Shown piece after piece: positions 5,150-7,173 of a DNA stretch of 7,173 nucleotides (its first letter is position 1; the number at the start of each line of letters is the position of its first letter). Source of the DNA: an uncultured Cardiobacterium sp. GTDB lineage: Bacteria; Pseudomonadota; Gammaproteobacteria; Cardiobacteriales; Cardiobacteriaceae. The position numbers and the translations under genes were made by a program. Under the pieces are notes generated by a model that saw only the letters and a program-made list of their open reading frames with translations, made no database searches and had not been told where the DNA came from. The stretch is taken from positions 1 to 7,173 of the forward strand of contig NZ_CALJAH010000204.1 of the NCBI RefSeq assembly GCF_938028185.1, written 5' to 3'.

Positions 5150-5698
5150 ATGAAAAAAGAAACCTTCTTTGGTCTGACGATGCTGACCCTTGCCGGATGC
5201 AGCACCACATCCCAACAAACCGCCGCGCTGGATGCGCCCCGCCTCGAACTGGAAAGCCTCAAACCGGAACAGGCGCCTGCACCGCGTCGCCTCGTCGCCA
5301 GCCACAACCCCACCCGCAACCGCCTCATCGCCGACAGCAAACAACTCATCGGCACCCGTTACCGCTACGGCGGCGCCAGCGAAAAAAGCGGCTTCGACTG
5401 CTCTGGCCTCGTCCAGCACGTCTTCGCCCAACAAGGCTACCGCCTGCCGCGCAGCAGCAGCGAGCAGTTCAACCAACTGCTGCCGGTGAAAGAACCGCGT
5501 CCGGGCGACCTCATCTTCTTCCGCCACGGCAAGGGCAAAGTGAGCCACGTCGGCATCTACCTCGGCAACCAGAAAATGCTGCACTCGCCGTCGCCGGGCA
5601 AAAAGGTGGAAATTACCCGCATCGACCAGGATTACTGGAAAAAACGCTACGCCGGCGCCCGCGCCGTGGTGCAGGAACGCGTCACCGTCTCGCGCTGA
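5150..5698 (+). CDS. NlpC/P60 lipoprotein, MepS (Spr)-like peptidoglycan endopeptidase
   Basis: The 182-residue precursor begins with a lipoprotein signal, MKKETFFGLTMLTLAGC, with the lipidated Cys at 17. After a Pro/Glu-rich linker to about residue 55 comes an NlpC/P60 cysteine-peptidase domain. The catalytic Cys84 is in FDCSGLV, His133 in VSHVGIYLG, and His145 is the probable third residue. RYRYGGAS and RPGDLIFF are also typical. The family cuts peptide bonds in peptidoglycan; E. coli MepS cleaves D-Ala-mDAP cross-links and allows wall expansion. Ser18 after the lipid Cys argues for outer-membrane sorting. Size and layout fit MepS, but other NlpC lipoproteins look alike, so I give no symbol. 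There is no clear Shine-Dalgarno; a 4-codon ORF overlaps the start codon. It has its own promoter and terminator. Confidence 0.92.
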   Translation: MKKETFFGLTMLTLAGCSTTSQQTAALDAPRLELESLKPEQAPAPRRLVASHNPTRNRLIADSKQLIGTRYRYGGASEKSGFDCSGLVQHVFAQQGYRLPRSSSEQFNQLLPVKEPRPGDLIFFRHGKGKVSHVGIYLGNQKMLHSPSPGKKVEITRIDQDYWKKRYAGARAVVQERVTVSR

Positions 5699-5717
5699 TG
5701 GCGCTTGTTGACAGAAG

Positions 5718-5739
5718 ACCGCCGCAAGGCGGTTTTTTT
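5718..5739 (+). terminator. Intrinsic terminator after the MepS-like gene
   Basis: ACCGCC (5718-5723) and GGCGGT (5728-5733) form a perfect stem around a GCAA tetraloop of the stable GNRA type, followed by seven Ts (5733-5739). It starts 19 bases after the stop codon. Confidence 0.92.
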
Positions 5740-5776
5740 ATGTCTGCAATTCTCGTCGCAAACCGCCGCAATCCCT

Positions 5777-5805
5777 TTGCCAGCGGGCGGGGCGTGTGGC
5801 ACAAT
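5777..5805 (+). promoter_or_regulatory. Promoter of ung
   Basis: TTGCCA (5777-5782) and CACAAT (5800-5805) are separated by 17 bases. The start site would be near 5812, giving a leader of about 48 bases. The discriminator is CGCATCC, less GC-pure than at the tRNA promoters. Confidence 0.65.
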
Positions 5806-5859
5806 CGCATCCGCATTTTTACCGTTCTTTAACCATTCCTGACATTCCAGAAAAACATC

Positions 5860-6558
5860 ATGACTCCTGAAATTACCGTAAATCCTGATGACGTCCAAAT
5901 CGAAAGCGGCTGGAAAACCGCCCTCTACGAAGAATTTACCAAGCCTTACTTCGCCCACATCAAAACCATCCTGATGGCCGCGAAAGACGCGCACATTCCC
6001 GTCTATCCACCCGGCAAACTCATTTTCAACGCCTTTAACCGCACCCCTTACGACCGCGTCCGCGTCGTCATTCTCGGCCAAGACCCCTATCACCAGCCGG
6101 GGCAGGCGATGGGGCTGTCGTTCTCCGTGCCGCAGGGAATGCGCATCCCGCCCTCACTGCAAAACATCTACAAAGAGCTGGAGCGCAGCATCCCCGGCTT
6201 TGTTATGCCGCGCCACGGCGACCTCAGCGCCTGGGCCGACCAGGGCGTGCTGCTGCTCAACGCCAGCCTGACCGTCGAACGCGGCAAGGCGGGCAGCCAC
6301 AGCCGCATCGGCTGGCATCTCTTTACCAACGCCGTGATTGAGCACCTCTCGCGCGAACGCCGCGACCTCATCTTCATGCTCTGGGGCAACTTCGCCAAAG
6401 AAAAAATGCGACTGATTGATGCCGACAAACACTACATTCTCACCTCCGTCCACCCGTCGCCGTTGGCGGGTAACGGCTTCATCGGCTGCCAGCACTTCGC
6501 CAGCGCCAACGAAATCCTGCAATCGCGCGGCGAAGCGCCGATTGACTGGCAAGTCTGA
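5860..6558 (+). CDS. ung: Uracil-DNA glycosylase, family 1
   Basis: Ung removes uracil from DNA, from cytosine deamination or dUMP misincorporation, and starts base-excision repair. The 232-residue product is close to the usual length. Motif A, GQDPYHQPGQAMGLSFSVP, supplies the water-activating Asp75, Tyr77 that blocks thymine, and Phe88 that stacks on uracil. LLLNASLTV supplies Asn134 for uracil recognition. HPSPLAGNGF supplies catalytic His198 and the minor-groove Leu loop. The N-terminal SGWKTALYEEF and the PPSLQNIYKEL segment are also typical. Everything needed for activity is present. ATG5860 has a poor ribosome site, but no better in-frame start is visible. The gene stands alone between its own promoter and terminator. 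Confidence 0.98.
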   Translation: MTPEITVNPDDVQIESGWKTALYEEFTKPYFAHIKTILMAAKDAHIPVYPPGKLIFNAFNRTPYDRVRVVILGQDPYHQPGQAMGLSFSVPQGMRIPPSLQNIYKELERSIPGFVMPRHGDLSAWADQGVLLLNASLTVERGKAGSHSRIGWHLFTNAVIEHLSRERRDLIFMLWGNFAKEKMRLIDADKHYILTSVHPSPLAGNGFIGCQHFASANEILQSRGEAPIDWQV

Positions 6559-6564
6559 CATCAC

Positions 6565-6590
6565 AACCGGGCGCAACGCCCGGTTTTTTT
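6565..6590 (+). terminator. Intrinsic terminator after ung
   Basis: AACCGGGCG (6565-6573) pairs perfectly with CGCCCGGTT (6577-6585) around a CAA loop, followed by an unbroken T run to 6590. It starts seven bases after the ung stop codon. The next gene starts 25 bases beyond it. Confidence 0.93.
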
Positions 6591-6615
6591 CAATTCCCGT
6601 ACTGCCGGAGAAGCC

Positions 6616-7173
6616 ATGCCAAACAAGACCGCCACCTTGCTCTGCTGCGGCATCCTCGCCGCCCTCTGCTGGAGCCTCGCCGATATGCTGCTCGTCGGCT
6701 TCGTCCCGCATCCTGCGCACTACCCACGCCTGCTGACGCTGGACGCTGCCATGACCAGTGATACCGCTTTCGCCGCGCTGATGCAAACCGCATCGCCTAT
6801 CCGCCGCTTCTGGGGTGTCGTTCCCGCCACCTTTAGCGTTGCCGGTTATCTCATCGCGACCGCAGGTCTCGCGCGCTTGCTGGAACCGGCGCGGCTGAGC
6901 CGTGTCGCCCTCGCGCTCATTTTCATCGGCTATGCGTTGATGCCGCTCGCCCATGCCGGATTCTTCTACCTCGGCGCGAGCGCACAAACACTCATCGCGG
7001 TCAGCGATGCCGACGTGCCGCTGCTCGTCGCGCAATACAACTACTTCTATCAACTGCTTGCCGTTCACTGGATTGCTGCCATCACCATCAGTGCCAGCGG
7101 CTGGTTGCTTGTCGCCGTGCAAATGGCGCGCGGCCGCAGCATCCTGCCGCGCTGGCTTGTGCTGCTGACGCCG
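6616..7173 (+). CDS. Multi-pass membrane protein of unknown function (3' end cut by window)
   Basis: The frame is open from ATG6616 to the window edge, 186 codons with no stop. GGAG (6607-6610) lies five bases before the start, a good ribosome site. Hydrophobic segments lie at about residues 7-30, 66-88, 95-122 and 144-170, with another beginning near 179. That makes at least four and probably five or more membrane spans, so an inner-membrane protein. Landmarks are ALCWSLADMLLVGFVPHP in the first span and its exit, RFWGVVPATFSVAGYL, and the polar, aromatic QYNYFYQLLAVHW. This recalls an uncharacterised membrane family (possibly DUF6796), recognised loosely from the W-x-x-x-D-x-L-L-V-G-F-x-P start. 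I know of no function and infer none. Its start lies 25 bases after the ung terminator, with no convincing promoter between. Confidence 0.85.
   Translation, partial: MPNKTATLLCCGILAALCWSLADMLLVGFVPHPAHYPRLLTLDAAMTSDTAFAALMQTASPIRRFWGVVPATFSVAGYLIATAGLARLLEPARLSRVALALIFIGYALMPLAHAGFFYLGASAQTLIAVSDADVPLLVAQYNYFYQLLAVHWIAAITISASGWLLVAVQMARGRSILPRWLVLLTP

Noticed and set aside
5708..5713. Perfect TTGACA -35 box after the MepS-like gene
   Set aside because: At 17-base spacing the -10 position falls in the terminator stem and T run (GGTTTT); no usable -10 box.
6154..7122. 322-codon minus-strand frame opposite ung and the membrane-protein gene
   Set aside because: It overlaps two well-supported genes, and its Glu/Asp/Gly/Arg-rich translation matches no family I know.
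1..7173. DNA uptake words of Neisseria (GCCGTCTGAA) or Pasteurellaceae (AAGTGCGGT)
   Set aside because: I found no copy of either by eye, so they cannot be used to assign the host.
1..7173. A new defence, phage or biosynthetic system
   Set aside because: The genes are mostly housekeeping with separate promoters and terminators; apart from the IS end nothing suggests a recently acquired cluster.

Overview
The window looks like ordinary chromosome of a moderately GC-rich proteobacterium, most probably a gammaproteobacterium. The TtcA, MetG, Ung and MepS-like proteins all resemble the enterobacterial versions from end to end. A Cardiobacterium-like host is my guess only. I saw neither the Neisseria DNA uptake word nor the Pasteurellaceae one. 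No defence system, CRISPR array or prophage is visible.

Layout, left to right. Positions 1-180 hold the right end of an IS3-family insertion sequence: the last 46 codons of its transposase and a probable terminal repeat. Next comes a minus-strand tRNA operon, tRNA-Thr(TGT) then tRNA-Leu(CAG), with a clear promoter at 434-461 and a hairpin terminator at 199-221. Divergent from it is ttcA (532-1416), the tRNA C32 thiolation enzyme. Two identical tRNA-Arg(ACG) genes follow, with a promoter whose -35 box overlaps the ttcA stop codon and a strong terminator at 1648-1669. An ATP-grasp ligase gene (1682-2482) begins only 12 bases after that terminator. It converges on metG (minus strand, 2575-4599); a 13-bp perfect hairpin with a 27-base loop of three 9-base near-repeats lies between them.

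metG and a small four-cysteine protein gene (4693-5043, LprI/DUF1311-like) diverge from a compact region in which the two promoters appear to overlap box on box. Then come a MepS-like NlpC/P60 lipoprotein gene (5150-5698), ung (5860-6558), and a multi-pass membrane protein gene (6616 onward) cut by the window edge. The lipoprotein gene and ung each have a recognisable promoter and intrinsic terminator.

Themes. Three units concern tRNA: tRNA genes, ttcA and metG. In enteric bacteria tRNA-Arg(ICG) is a known TtcA substrate, so ttcA and the tRNA-Arg genes form an enzyme-substrate neighbourhood. Two units concern the cell envelope: the LprI-like protein and the MepS-like hydrolase. Several promoters share a -10 box running straight into GCGCG, which suggests growth-rate or stringent control. 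The best leads are the ttcA/tRNA-Arg linkage, the unusual HHKFD motif in TtcA, the 2512-2564 palindrome, the interlocked metG promoter region, and two genes that start almost on top of terminators.
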